64,000 nt of DNA from Sapria himalayana (GCA_029783825.1 JAREIK010000781.1:496001-560000); one strand, 5' to 3'; counted from the stretch's first letter, positions 11,364 through 25,036 are shown. A program made the numbers and translations. The notes: a model not told the origin generated them from the sequence alone.

Positions 11364-12433
11364 GGCGTTTGGTTTGGAAAAAAATTTATATTTTCTGTTT
11401 TTCATTTGCTGGAAATCATTTTCTGGTTTTCAAACTATTTTTTGAAAAACATAGAATATATTTGGTGTATGTGCTAGAAAATATTTTACTGAAAATGAAA
11501 ACAGAAAAATATGTTTGATATGTATGATATAAAATATATTCTGTATATATTAAATTAAACTTAAAAAAACAATACATAACTGAAAAAAATTATTCACAAA
11601 AGAGTTTAAACATGATTTTGAACAAAATCATTCACAAAAGAGTTTAAACATGATTTTGAACAAAATCATTCACAATTAAGTTTATGCATGATTTTAAACA
11701 AAATGATTGACAAAATAGGTCATGCATAATTTTGAACAAAATAAAAATCAAAAGAATTCATGCAGGATTTTAATCAAAATCATTCCACATTTGTTCTACT
11801 ATGTCATCACGAATGTCTCATTTGTGCTGTTTGTCTTGCATCTACTGTAATTGGGTCCTACTCTGCACCATCCATTTCATCATTGCGCATCAGTATTTGT
11901 TATGTACTGTACTCCATGAATAATGTATCTAATGTGTGATGGCGTCGAATAAAGTTGTGTAAAGTGCAACAAGCTGTATGAATTAGGCGTTATTTCTCAA
12001 TGGATAGCTGGCATGTGCTTCATAATTAGAAATATTGCTTTTAGTACCCTAATACTTCGCTCAATGACATTACGTAAGTAACTATGTCGATAGTTGAACA
12101 ATTCTCGGCGTCCACGTGGCCTACCTTGGCCTCGAAAGTCTCATAAGTGATATCTCTGACCTCAATTGGATAAGCAGAAGCAAGAAATGAGCTGAGCAGA
12201 CCCACAGTCACTGACCCAATGGAGGAATCGCACGCGGAATCAGATGGAGAACGAGGACTGGAGCTTTCTCTAGCAAAGGGAAAGAATGACTTTTTATCAT
12301 TCGTTCCTTTCCTTAAAAACAAACTCATGTTTTCTCAAAAATGGAAAATGAAAACAAACACCCAAACGGCTTTTCTGGGAAAAAGTGAAGAACAGAAAAA
12401 TGAAAATGGAAAAATATCAAACCAAACAGCACC
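11364..12433 (-). mobile_element. PIF/Harbinger element, deletion derivative
   Basis: The ends are inverted: GGCGTTTGGTTTGG at the left and CAAACCAAACAGCACC at the right. On the minus strand at about 12110-11880 the sequence reads LFNYRHSYLRNVIERSIRVL, KAIFLIMKHMPAI, and SYSLLHFTQLY. This is the C-terminal end of a PIF/Harbinger DDE transposase (compare RHSSLRNVIERxFGVLK in the family). A stop interrupts it and most of the transposase is gone. The expected 3-bp TWA target duplication is not clear. Confidence 0.75.
11592..11786. repeat. 39-bp tandem repeat inside the PIF/Harbinger element
   Basis: About five units of period 37-39 bp start at 11592, 11631, 11670, 11707 and about 11745, each with a CATGATTTTGAACAAAAT-like core. 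The first two are almost identical and the rest have diverged. Confidence 0.75.
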
Positions 12434-14200
12434 TTGATATTTTTTTTCTATAATGAATAAGTAATGACCTTATAATTTGCTATGACTAATTTTACTAGTG
12501 GGACATTTGGCTATAATGAAATTAGAATAATTTCTATCGTTATTTAATTTTTTTAGAGATTATGTGGTCATGATTATTGGACAATGTCATGGCCATAAAG
12601 ACTATGTTATATAGTAAAGAGATTATATTAATTTAGTGGTTGAGTCATGACAAATAAAGATTATCACAATAGATTTTATAGAGTTACCACCATGAAATAA
12701 ATCATAATTACTTAGTAAGATGATGAAATATGAAATTAAGTGATGACATGAAAAATATCATGACTTTCCAACATTTCTCTCTCCACTCCAAGATTTTGTT
12801 TCACCAATTATTTAGAGCCACATTTGGACACATCTAAAATCAATACTGAAAAAGGAATGCTAGAAATCAGATCCTAGATACTAAAACTTATTTTATAAAT
12901 TTATATTAATATTGATAGTTTTTCATCATATATATGAAAATGAGATGAGAAAATTAATTTGAATAGGATTCAAATTGTCAAATTTATTTTTCCAAATGAA
13001 CTAACCTACTCAAACTAAGAAAATTTTATTTTGAGTGTTGGAATGGGTTCATTTTGGGTCTTAGACAGTATTATTGGAATCATGATTGTCAATTTTTATA
13101 ATTTACTTATTGCATAAGATGCTTGTGTAAGAGCCTATGGAATATGCATGATAGTTGGTTATGGACTAATGTCCAATATGAGTGTGCATTTATATGTTTT
13201 TATTTAATGGAAAATAGGGTATGTGTGTCCCAACCTCTCTCTTCTCTCTATGTATTCTTTTCTCTTATTGATTCCCCTCAAAAACTCGAAGTATTCTTTC
13301 TGAAATGTAATTAGATTACATAGGATTAGGACAGGTTAAATATATAAAAAATATTACAAGATGGAGGTACCATAAAGATGAATATTTATTAAATGCAATT
13401 ATTTATTTAATTTCAAAAGGTTTGTAATAACATGCATATCCTAGCTTTGACCTAGTCAATTCTACCAAGGCTTGGAGAATTGATGGTAGAGAGTCCATCA
13501 TCATATCATATATTTAAAAGAACTATTCCTCTGTATGTTCAAATGATGATGTGTTACATATAACCATGTTTTAATATGATGATTATATATGTAACTAATT
13601 TGTAAAATGATAGCATGTGGTCATATGATGATTGAAACCATGTTATAAGATGATGTATGATAACCATGCTTTAAATTAAAAACAAACCACTTAAATAAAA
13701 ATATTAAAATTGAGTCTTCTATTAATATGGAAAGAAACAGAATTTTATCAATGTATGATTGTTAGGTAAACCCAAGCCAGCATTGCTCAAATATTTTCAA
13801 ACTATGAAAATGTGGTTTTTTAATTAATGGTTTAGCTTTACCTATGATATGTTAATTTATTAGGTAAACATATGATTAATATGAATGGAGACAAGTAGAG
13901 TAATTGTTCATACATTGTACATATATCAAAGGGTTGATAACCTAATGAAAGCATACACATCAAACAATTTGATATCACTAATTCCATAATTACATGCTGA
14001 TGCAATTGGTATGAATAAAACCTACCTTTTGACATAGAATGACTTGTTGGGTAAACCCAAGATTATTCTTGGTAATATTGGATAGCGACCGACTATGAAA
14101 AGTTTCATATAGGTTCTCTTAGATTATTAGTAATGGCTATAAATTCGTAATAAAATAATGAGAGTCAATATATATTTTTTATCTAGGTTATTAAAATCAT
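12434..14200. other. AT-rich intergenic sequence, no gene seen
   Basis: No exon or transposon domain is recognisable. GTTGGGTAAACCCAAG-like strings recur near 13763 and 14047, and the 5' LTR of the following Copia element may be hidden here in diverged form. Confidence 0.4.
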
Positions 14201-14219
14201 CATTATGTTATCAGATGTG

Positions 14220-17200
14220 AACCTATGGTTTATATTAGATAAAAATAAATTGATAGAGTTACATTTCCTAGATTAGCTTAGAAACTTGAAAATAGTTCTC
14301 AAAGCTAAAAAACTAGTCTATGTCATGGGTTAGTTGATTCTCTAGTATTTAGCTTATGTTGCTTTTTAAAAAGTTTGGAGGGCATATCATGAGAATCTAG
14401 AAGATAGTGAGATGATGGGGTGTATCATGTTTGCCTTTATGTCACATGGACTTTAGAAGTAGCATAAAATAATGTATACAAACACAATAATCTATCATCT
14501 AGGAAAGCTTTTTGATGAGCAAGCTAGATTCATAAGGTTCGATGCCTATGAGTTCTTTTTTTTTTCTGGTAAGATGGTTGATATTTCATCTCCGATGAAA
14601 CATGCACTAAATAAGAATGAATATAATGGAAGGTTCCGATAGTTGGGATTTGTAATGTACCATGAACCAAGACAATTTAACCTTCTTTTAAAAAGGAGAG
14701 CTAGATGGTTATGCTTGTGGAAATTTTAAATTATAAGAAAATTTCGAAGAACAATAAAAAAAAAACCACTAAGACCAAGGAATGTGTGGTAATGAAAAAT
14801 GATAAAGAGAGTTGCAAGAGCGACTTGTTTCAAATGTGGCAAGGATGGCCATTGGTCCATTGGAAGAGGAATTGTAGAGCCTATTTAAAGTCCTGGAAGA
14901 AAAATACATCTATTGTTCTTACTACTTCAAGTATGTTTCTCATTGAGGTTAATATTATTTTTATGATAACCAATGAGTATTAGATACCAACTACAGCTCA
15001 CACATATGTACTGTATTTTTCTAGGACTTATTATTAGCATGAATATTACATTATCTAGGACTTATGTGTTGACACTCCCTATTGGACTTATTTTAAATTT
15101 GGATGATTGCTTTTACATACTAGTTCTAACTAAAAACTTCACTTCTATTTTTTGTTTGAACAAAAGAGGGTTTCATTTAAAATTAAGCAATAATAGTTAT
15201 TCTAACATGTAAAATGAAAATTTTATGCAGATGGTATGTTATGCGAAGAAATATACATATTAGATTTATCAAAACCAATTTTAAATATTAATGATAATAA
15301 AAGATAAATGATGGATAATCTGAAATCATCCTACTTATGACATTATCACCTTTTCATATTAGTGAGAGGCATATGATATAACTACATAAAGGTGGTAGCT
15401 TATGGTCATTTGATTATATATCATTGGTACATGCGAATATTTCTTATCAGGTAAGATGATGAGTTACTATACAAAAAAGAAAAAAATGTGCTAATGGGGC
15501 ATTAGATCTAATTTATTCAGATGAATGTGATCAATATCCATACATGCATGAGGTGGTTTCATTTACTTAATATTCTTTATTGATGATTATTTACAATATG
15601 GGTATTTATATCTTATGAAATACAAATATGAAGCATTTGAAAAGTTTAAAGAATTTAGATATGAGGTAAAAAAAACTTGTCAAAAGTACTAATTCATTTA
15701 GATGAGATCAAGATGGTGAATACTTGAGCCAAGAGTTTTTGGATTATCTCAGGTATAATGGTATATTATCCTAGTGGACTTCAACTTATATGCCACAACA
15801 TAATGAAATGGCTAAAAGGAGAAACCAAATTTTGTTAGACATGGTGAGGTCTATGATGGGCCAAGTGAATCTGCATAAATCCTTATGGGGTATTCACTTG
15901 AGATTGATATATATATATACTAAATAGAGTATCATCAAAATTACTTGATATTATACCATATTGAGATGCGGACTAACAAAAAGCCATATCTCGTTCATAT
16001 GAAAGTATGTGGTTGTCCAAATTATGTGAAATAAATTAGTTAAGGAAAGTTAGAAGCTAAATCTGATAAATATTTATTTATAGGATATCTCAAGAAAATG
16101 ATTGGATATCAATTCAACAATCCTTTGGAACAAAAAAAAATTGTTTCAAAGCATGTTTTGTTCTTAGATAAAGGGTTTCTTATAGAAAAAAAATAATGGG
16201 AGTAAAAATAAACTTGAAGAAGTTCAAGATGTTCAAAAATGCACAAATCAACTGCATGAACTTGAGGCTATTATTCATACAAATGAAGCATCAACTGATA
16301 CTACTCAAGCACACACACTTTGGAGGCTAAGTAAGATATATACTATTTAAGAAAGATATGAATTTATCATTAGCGATATATTACTCATATAACATGATGA
16401 ACGTGCAATATAGTAGGAAGTTTTGAATAGTTCAAATCTAAAAATTAGTATGAAGCCATGAATTTAGAAATGGATTTCATGCATGAAAAACAAATGTGAA
16501 CATTGGTTGATCCACTCAAAAGGATAAAACCCATTGAATGCAAGTGGATTTCAAGAAGAAGATTAATATGAAAGGTAAAGTGGTTATTTATAAAACTAGA
16601 CTCAAAGTTAAGAGTTATCGACAAAGGCAAAAGGTTGATATGATGAGGCTTTTAATTTTGTACCTATGCTAAAATTTATAAGAATACACTTTTCTATTGC
16701 CATTCATTATGATTATGAGATATAAAAAATTGATGTGAAGATAGCTTTCCTTAATAGGTGCTTATATGAGGATGTGTATGTGATACAAATAGAATGTTTC
16801 ACATCTAAAGATGGTAGTAAGGTATGCAAGCTTCATGTGTTTATTCCAATCCATTTATGGATTGGAATTAACATCTCGGAGTTGGAATATCCAATTTGAT
16901 AAGACAATCAAAGTGTTTGGTTTCTCACAAAATTTAGAAGAGACATGTGTGTATAAGAAATTTAGTGGAAGTGTAGTTGTATTCGTAATATTATATGTGG
17001 ATGACATATTAGTATATTACTTATTAGAAATGATTTATTGGTCTTACAATTTGTCAAATTTTAGTTATCTAATAATTGATTGATGAAAGACTTTGGAATA
17101 GCAACTTACATATTATGAATAAAGATCTATAAGGATGTATCCAAAGGGTTGCTTAGTCTTTCTCAATCTTCATACATAGATAAGATGCTCAAGAGGTTTA

Positions 17201-18622
17201 CCATGGAACAATCTAATAGTAGATTTATTCTTGTGATTCATGAGATTACTCTCTCAAAGCTAATGTGTCCAAAGAAACAAGATGAGAGGACACACACGAG
17301 TAAGATCCCTTATGCTTTGGCTTTTGCATCAATCATGTATGTTATGATATGTACAAGATACATTGTATCATATGTATACATATCATGAGTAGATACTAGT
17401 CAAACCCTAATGAGGGTCATTGGATAACTATCAATAATATCCTTAAGTACCTAAGAATGACTAAGGATGTATTTTTGAATTATGGAGATGGAGATCATAT
17501 TATGAGTGGGTATACGAATGCAAGCTTTCAAACTGATAAAGATGACTCTAAATTGCAATTAGGTTGAGTAGTTACTTGGTAGAGTTCTAAATAAGAGATA
17601 ACTACTAATTTTATAACTAAAGCAGAATGCATTATGGCTTCCTAGGCCACAAAGGAAACAATTTGGATAAGGAAGATTATTTTAGAACTTGGAGTATTGT
17701 TGATCCAATATGTTTGTATTGTGATAATAATGGAGCTATTGCACAAGCAAAAGAACCAAGACTCATTAAAAACTCCAAACATAATATGATACCATCTAAT
17801 TAGCAAAATCATTATAGGTGTGATGTAATCATATAGAAAGTATTCACTAATTAGAATATTGCTAATCCTTTGACTAAACCACTTTCCCAAAAGAAGTTTG
17901 ACTATCATGTACTCACATATGGTATTAGATAGAAAGGTGGTTGACTTTAGATCAAGTGGGAGTTAGTTAGATAAGTATTTTAAAGATGATCAATGATTAG
18001 AATGTTGCTAATCCTTTGTACAACTTATTTTAATTAATAAAAATACTTATTTATTAATTTGATATTTATTATTTCTATGAATTGATATCAATCATAGATT
18101 AATTAATGAAGTTCATGATATATTATATAGCATTGAGAAAATTATAATGTGATAATGATATTTCTATCATATATGATCATGTTGTATCTAAATGTTACTT
18201 TTTTGAAAAAAAAAAGCAATCCCACGTCAATTAGATGTGGGATTTGCTCTATCTTTTTCCCTATAAAAGGGGATTCCCCACTTCTCTTCATTATATACCT
18301 CTCCCCACCACTTAAGGCTATTTGTAGTATTACCCAATTAATTTGTGATCTTAAGTTTGTATTTTCTCTTTTGTTAGTTGGAGTTGTTCGTTGGTGCCCG
18401 AGGACGTAGGATATTGCCGAACCTCGTAAATTTTCTGGTGTTCTTTCTTTGTTATTATTTTTCTGTTTTAGCTGTCATTATTTTATATTAATATTTTGCC
18501 AGGTATTTCCGTTGAAAGTTACTATTTATGCTCGGAGTACTATTCACATGGATAGTATTTACTATTCACATAAATTATAACATTTGTTAATTTGGGGAAA
18601 AACTAACCCAGATTTTCCCAAC
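14220..18622 (+). mobile_element. Ty1/Copia LTR retrotransposon, inactive
   Basis: Polyprotein domains appear in Copia order on the plus strand, each broken by stops or frameshifts. They are: gag remnants (14230-14700); a zinc knuckle near 14826-14880 (CFKCGKDGHW then NC); integrase (about 15500-16130, ending LEAKSDKYLFIGY); reverse transcriptase (about 16440-17100, with LVDPLKRIKPIECKWI, FSQNLEETCVYKKF and YVDDIL); and RNase H (about 17530-17900, AECIMAS..ATKETIWIRKI, then NPLTKPLSQKKFDYH). A purine tract, ATCAAGTGGGAG, at 17954-17965 precedes the 3' LTR. The integrase-before-RT order is diagnostic of Copia. The 5' LTR and primer site were not identified. Confidence 0.85.
17966..18622 (+). 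repeat. 3' LTR of the Copia element
   Basis: Follows the polypurine tract and ends near CCCAACA at 18622. It contains a promoter-like CTATAAAAGG at 18261-18270. Exact ends are uncertain because no intact partner LTR was found to align. Confidence 0.55.
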
Positions 18623-20450
18623 ACTAAATTATTTCTATTTATTATATTTAATTTATTACAAATAATAGGATCAATCAAATTAGATATTGATCCAAATAGA
18701 ATAGCATATATTATACTCATTGATTTAATCAAGTAGTTGATCTCATGAAATATGATCATAATGATATTAAAGTAAACATGTCGATACTCGATAATAGTAT
18801 TCAAGTATATTAAAGACAATAATAAAAATTATATATTTTATGTAGATAGTAGTCTCATCATAGCAATGATGCAAGTATGCTTAGACTTGAGGTACTCAAG
18901 CTTCTCTTGGATATCGATCATGTGCTTTGATTTCATTAATTATTTCCTCTCATAGGTCATGCATATGGTGATGATTGGATCTAGCCAAAGGTATTTGAAG
19001 GTAGCTAATTAAGTACCTAATAGATGATTTACCACACCTAATAGAGAGAAAGAAAGAAACATAGAAAGATAGATAGAGACAACAAAATTATATCCAAAAC
19101 TATTTGTCAAGATTTTTACTCAAAAATCTTTGGCCATAATAAAAATGTCATAAAAAATATCTTCGATGACATGAATGATTATTAATAAGTCTTAGAATAA
19201 AAATATTTTATAATTGGTCTAGATGTGTTACATCATAATATAGTAGGAGGTCACACTTTATTCATGCTTTGAACCAAGTAGGGTATAGAATAGTGAAAGA
19301 ATAATTTGCATATGATATTGTCTATGAAATGGTTTTCCGCCAAACCAATGACTTTCTAGCTAATTATGGTCATGATGTGTTGCTATATACTTTTCATAAC
19401 ATACTTGATTCAAATGTTGAACCAAGCGACCAAAATAACCTAAAGCCTAATGGGTAGCATACTTGGAATTTTAAAGTTACAATAAAATGATTTGGATTTG
19501 ATCCAAAATCAAGGGACATGCATTGAATATGATATGAACATTAATTCTAAGAACTTGGATTTGCTAATAGGCTTCAAGCAAGCCCAAGCAAGTCCCATTG
19601 CATAAGTTGCACATGATTGAACCACGCAAATATATTTTGGTCTTTTCTCACTATAATATTATATGATAAGATAATGTTTAAAAGGGTGACATAATAAAGG
19701 AGAATCAAACCAAGTTAAGATTATTTGATCCTATACTTGATTTGATTAATTTTCTCCTAGAGAAGAAATATGAGAGACCTATGAAGGTCACTTTCCTATC
19801 CAAGAATAATATAAGTAGGTAAGTTTCTTTTAGAATTAGACAACTATTTCTAGATTTATTAAATCTAGAGTATTGGAAATAAAAAAAAAAGAATTGGTTG
19901 CCAACTTTCCATAATATATCACAAGATGTTTGAGAGAAGAAATAAAAAGAAAAAAAAGAATAAATTATCCTTTTTAAAATATATAATTTGAATGTGAAGT
20001 TTTTCTTAAGTGGTATATGAATAAGAATTAATAACTTTCCATTCCATCTCTATCTTTTGGATCTAAGGTTGGCTAGAATCAACTTGTCTCCAATATCATT
20101 TCCTTAGAGATTTCAACATTTGATTCCTATGGATCACCACTTAAGGCTTGCTCGTATTTAGATATTACGGTCAGCTATAAATCCAAAACAAAGGAGGTAT
20201 AACATTTGGTTTTCTTGTATAATATCTATTTATCATTTCAATTTTAAAGATTCATAATTGATTTATGGGTGAGATCAAAAATTTTAATTTTTCTATTATA
20301 CCTGACATTGTGGTGCTCAAGGTAAAATTCAAATAGAAAATATAACAAGAAATTTATTTATTCTTGGAGGAGGCACACAATAAAAAAAAAAGAAGTATTC
20401 GTGATATCATAAACTTGACCACATGTTTGATTGAGATTTGAAAATTATTT
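18623..20450. other. AT-rich sequence, no gene seen
   Basis: Nothing here is confidently assignable. The part from about 20040 to 20450 may be the diverged 5' LTR or leader of the next Copia element, since it runs directly into Copia pre-integrase sequence. Confidence 0.35.
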
Positions 20451-20479
20451 CTGAATAATAATTTTTTCAGAGCACAAAA

Positions 20480-22100
20480 GGGTTTTGTTATCCTTTTTAT
20501 GAGAATTGTATTAGTAGTAAGCTGCATAGATTGAAGTTTAGTAGTTTTGATACTAGAAGTAAATATATCTTAGAAATAATTTATTCAAATGTTTGGAAAA
20601 CATTGGTTCTATCACATAGAGGTACAAGATACTTTGTATCTATTATTGATGATTACTCTAGTAGATGTTGGATATATCTAGTTGAGATAAATGTAGTTAT
20701 ATTTTCATTTTTAAAATATATTTTAAGTGAAAATAATACCAAGTGTCTAAGAACTGATAATTGGGAATAATATACTAGTATTTAATTTCATAATGTTTAT
20801 TAAAAAGAAGTTTCAATAATTAGTACATAGTGACATATACTCCACAACAAAATGGAGTAGCATTGAAAATGAAAATAACCTTATTAAAATGAACAAGAGT
20901 CAATGTATATTACAAAAGATTTAGAAATGATGATTTCATTATCTTGCTATTGTATGTGGATTATACGTTGGTAGTATTTCCTAGTAATAATCACAACTAA
21001 GAATTGAATGTATGTTTAGCAAAAGAATTTGATATGAAGGATCTAGGACTAGGAAACAAGATATTGACGATGTAAATTTACTGAGACATAGATAATTGGA
21101 AGATCTTGCTATTGCAAAAGAATTATACTGGGAAAGTCTTGCAATGCTTCAATCTGCACAATTATAAGTTAGTTTCCACTCCTATTCTTATTAAATTCAA
21201 GTTATAAATAAACACGAGTCCTCACATTGAAACATATAGAATAAAAATATCTTGAGTACCATTTATTTCAGATATCATAATAAATATTTAGCATGGTTTA
21301 TACATAATCAGATATTATATAAGGAGTGCGAGTTGTTAGTCAATACATGATGAATCCTGATAAAAAACTAGTGGTGTGTTGCAAAGAGAATTTTAAGATA
21401 TATCAATAATACATCAAGGTTAAGTTCAGATCATATTGTCAAAGTTAAGTTGATTTAGTCTGTTCAAAAATATTGACAATAACAAATTTACTATTAGCTA
21501 TATGTTTACTCTTACTAGATGAGTTGTAAGTTGGAGTTTTAAAGCTACAACCTATCATGTCTACTTCTATGATCGAGGAATAATAGATTGCATCTACATA
21601 AGTTGGGAAAGAGAAAATTTAGCTGTAAATGCTATTGGAAGAGCTTGGACATAAATAAAAGAAGATTACTTGTGATAGTTATTGTACTTTGCACTTAGTA
21701 AAAAATCAAATATTTCACTCGAAGATAAAATTTATTAGAATATAATATTATTTTATATGAGAAAAGGTAGAAGAATAATGTATTGATATATAAGAAATTC
21801 ATATGGAGGACAGCCTAATTGAGCACTCACAAAGTTATTAAAGAGACAATTTTATATGTTATTGATTTTCTATTGGACTAGTATAAGCATGAGCAGTGTG
21901 TGGAAAGTAAACTTCAAGTGAGAGAATGTGGGATCATTTGTGGGTAGGGGAAGTCGACGTTGCTCATATTAGAAATCACTTTTAGATTTTTGATTATTCT
22001 TCCATAAAAAGATGACACCTCCTGATTTGTATTTTATTTTATTGTCTATCTTATTGGATTATTATTGTAGAATTTTTTATTTCAAATTATAATTAAATAT
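20480..22100 (+). mobile_element. Internally deleted Ty1/Copia element
   Basis: Starts in the pre-integrase region (SKLHRLKFSSFDTRSK) and runs through the integrase core: HRGTRYFVSIIDDYSSRCWI, then CLRTDN at 20531-20770. YTPQQNGVA follows near 20836. Within about 60 bases the frame is already in the late RT: RNDDFIILLLYVDYTLVV and AKEFDMKDLGLGNKI at 20910-21070. The late integrase and early RT are missing. The YVDD motif reads YVDY. RNase H remnants (about 21560-21830) end at a purine tract (CAAGTGAGAGAA), and the LTR probably begins TGTGGGATCATTTG at about 21928. Confidence 0.75.
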
Positions 22101-22608
22101 TTTATTTTAATAACAAAAAAAAGTACAAGTTATATTCCAACTCTATGTGACATGTGACCTTTTTTATGAAAAAATTGATATGACGATGCTTATATGATAG
22201 GTGAGAGTCATTTTCATATTGATGTTTGCATAGCATAAAATTGTAATTATTTCTCATTTTAATATATTTTTTCTTAAATTTGATAAAGAGACCTCGTCCA
22301 ACCCAACATGACATGCTAATGCTAATGTGGTAGGCAATGCAAAAAATATTTTAATATTAATGATTTTTAATGCAATAAAATGTAATTATTTTTTGCTTTG
22401 GTTTAATTTTTCTAAATTCATAAAAATTGGAATTGTTTTATTTTTTTTCCAATAATTTTTCATTTTTGTTAATTTTACAATAATGAACTAAAATAATTGG
22501 TGAACATTTGCACTTTTTACTTTGAGAGTTTTGCAGTCCCAAATTGCACATGCTTACTTTTTTATTAAATAATATTGAATCTACATTCATGAGTAATTAT
22601 TTTTAAGG
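22101..22608. other. AT-rich sequence, no gene seen
   Basis: May include the end of the LTR of the preceding Copia element. Nothing else is recognisable. Confidence 0.3.
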
Positions 22609-22767
22609 AAAATTATGCTTTCAGGGCGCAAAATAAAAATATTTACGTTATGGTACCCCTATCAAAGAATTTTAATATTATTTTTAGGAAAAATTATGTT
22701 TGATGTCGCAAAACATAAATATTTATGTTCTAGTACCCCTATCAAATTTACTCCCCACATGATACAC
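22609..22767. repeat. Tandem duplication, about 79 bp x 2
   Basis: Two diverged units both contain AAAATTATG, CGCAAAA, and TAGTACCCCTATCAAA-like or TGGTACCCCTATCAAA segments, starting near 22609 and 22688. Confidence 0.65.
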
Positions 22768-22831
22768 AAATGCATTAAATTTTTTTTTTTTTGGTTTCTA
22801 TGCATATAAATATGTATATTTATTTGCATAT

Positions 22832-23366
22832 AAACCAATAAACTAATAAACTAATAAACCAATAAACCAATAAACCAATAAACCAATAAACCAATAAACC
22901 AATAAACCAATAAACCAATAAACCAATAAACCAATAAACCAATAAACCAATAAACCAATAAACCAATAAACCAATAAACCAATAAACCAATAAACCAATA
23001 AACCAATAAACCAATAAACCAATAAACCAATAAACCAATAAACCAATAAACCAATAAACCAATAAACCAATAAACCAATAAACCAATAAACCAATAAACC
23101 AATAAACCAATAAACCAATAAACCAATAAACCAATAAACCAATAAACCAATAAACCAATAAACCAATAAACCAATAAACCAATAAACCAATAAACCAATA
23201 AACCAATAAACCAATAAAGCAATAAAGCAATAATCCAATAAGCCAATAAGCCAATAAGTCACTAAGCCAATAATCCAATAAACCAATAAACCAATAAACT
23301 AATAACTTGATAAACTGATAAACTGATAAACTGATAAACCAATAAACCAATAAACTAATAAACCAA
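22832..23366. repeat. 8-bp tandem array (AATAAACC)n
   Basis: About 65 copies of AATAAACC. A perfect core of about 45 units (roughly 22855-23215) has variant units toward the edges, where AAGC, ATCC, GTCA, CTTG and CTGA replace parts of the unit. Because 8 is not a multiple of 3, all frames are translatable into a repetitive Leu/Ile/Trp-rich string, which is not a real protein. Confidence 0.95.
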
Positions 23367-23421
23367 TATACCAAAAAATATAAATATTTACAATTATACA
23401 TATTTATAACTATATATATAA

Positions 23422-23424
<3 letters not shown>

Positions 23425-23453
<29 letters not shown>
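23425..23453. repeat. (TG)n microsatellite
   Basis: About 14 TG units, separated from the 8-bp array by 60 AT-rich bases. Confidence 0.95.
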
Positions 23454-23456
<3 letters not shown>

Positions 23457-24833
23457 ATTGAATAAAAAACAATATTACTTTTTGAATTTGAAAATCAATA
23501 AAAAACTTGAGAGGTTTTTGAATTCAAAAAATACAAATTTTTTTTGAAACATAGAACATGTCTAGTAAGAAAAATTCGAGGTTATGATTTTTTTATGGCT
23601 GCAATACATAATTATTTTATATTTTGGAGAATATTTTATTAATTTTTTTTGATATGGGATATCAAAATATAGTTTCCCCTTATTTTATATTAAAGCAATA
23701 ATGATTTGTTTTTGAATTTTTTATAAAAAAACAAATATCACAGAATTAATAAAAAAAATGATAATATTAAAAATATGTAAATAATAAGCATACACATTCA
23801 AAAATTATAAAATTGTTAAAAAAAATGAAAAGATAAATTTATAAAATTCTAAAAATGATAAAAATTATACAAATAAAATAAACCATGTTTAATAAAAATA
23901 AGATTAATTTAAAAATTCATTAGAAAAAAAAAATATAATTTTAAAAATCACCGAAGCTATGATAAGTATAAAAACAATTAAATACAAAAAATGAAAAAAA
24001 TGAAAAATATAAAAAAATTATAATTTTATAAAATAATATAGTTATGATTTATAATTTCTATAATTATGAATATTATAATTAATCAAGCTATAACTTTAAA
24101 ATAATCAAAAATTGATGATACTAAAATCATGAAATTATAAAAGTATAATTATAAAATATAAAATTGTAAATTATATGAATTTTCAAAGATATTTTATAAA
24201 AACAATAAAATGCATCAAATATACAAATTTAATACGAATAAAAAAGGATTACATAATTACGAAACATATAAATTATGACTTTAGAAGCAAAAAAAAAATA
24301 AAAAATAAAAAATCATAAAATTTTATTTTTTATAAATTGCGTTGATTTTTTTTTCAATTTTTATAAATTTTGTACTTTTTTTTGGTCATTTTTTATAATT
24401 ATTATAATAATTCAAGATTTCTTTTTTTTTTTTTGTATAAAATTTTCAACTATTTAGAGTTCATGTGTTGATAAATCCATCCTTCTATATAATTTTCTTA
24501 ATTTTTTAATTCTATAAATTTATATTTGTTAAATGTGGATAAATTTAAGGGAAGTGTGGTACTATTTATTAAGCTCGCAATCATATTTTTCCGGGGGTAA
24601 AGTGAAAGAAGAAAAATAAATTTTGGGGACAAAAATAAAATAATAATTAATTACGAGACAATGAAATGAGCATTGGTAATTGGCCGAGCCAATCATCAGT
24701 CTACTAAAATGGAAAACAGCACGCCAGGGGCATGAGGCAGCCACCATTGCTTGATCAAAAATCAACCTGGAAGATCTGATCGATCCTGGTTCGCATACGG
24801 CAAATCTTCCTTTCCGGATCTTCCCTACGACTC
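23454..24833. other. Very AT-rich sequence upstream of the response regulator
   Basis: Up to about 24540 there are only A/T tracts. From about 24660 the GC content rises towards the response-regulator leader. A TATA-like TTATCTTTATAGATT lies at 24837-24851, about 90 bases before the ATG. Confidence 0.4.
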
Positions 24834-24933
24834 TCCTTATCTTTATAGATTTCAATGACAACTACTTTAAAGCCAGTTCCCCTGCTCCTGCTCTTCGCAT
24901 CCGCCTCGCCGTCGTCGAACCTAGGGTTTCATC

Positions 24934-25036
24934 ATGGTTATGGAGGAGCAGAGCCAGTTCCATGTTCTAGCCGTCGACGACAATGTTATAGATCGGAAGC
25001 TGATCGAACGGCTCCTTATAACGTCTTCTTTTCAAG
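24934..25036 (+). CDS. Response regulator exon 1
   Basis: Starts ATG GTT ATG GAG GAG after a leader with CTAGGGTTTC. Encodes the DD pair of the acidic pocket and ends CAA G. The next bases are GCACGA, so the donor is GC. The canonical CAG|GTGAAT further on at 25113/25114 cannot be used because TGA at 25063 is in frame before it. Confidence 0.75.

Noticed and set aside
12041..12437. Open frames on both strands at 12.0-12.4 kb as genes
   Set aside because: Inside the PIF/Harbinger derivative. The transposase-like text is in a different frame and interrupted by a stop.
22832..23366. CRISPR array or interstitial telomere
   Set aside because: No spacers between units, and the unit differs from plant TTTAGGG-type repeats. 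The genome is eukaryotic.
22820..23401. 193-codon open frame of repeated Tyr-Trp-Phe-Ile-Gly-Leu-Leu-Val
   Set aside because: It is the translation of the 8-bp array. All minus-strand frames give the same peptide, so it reflects the repeat, not a protein.
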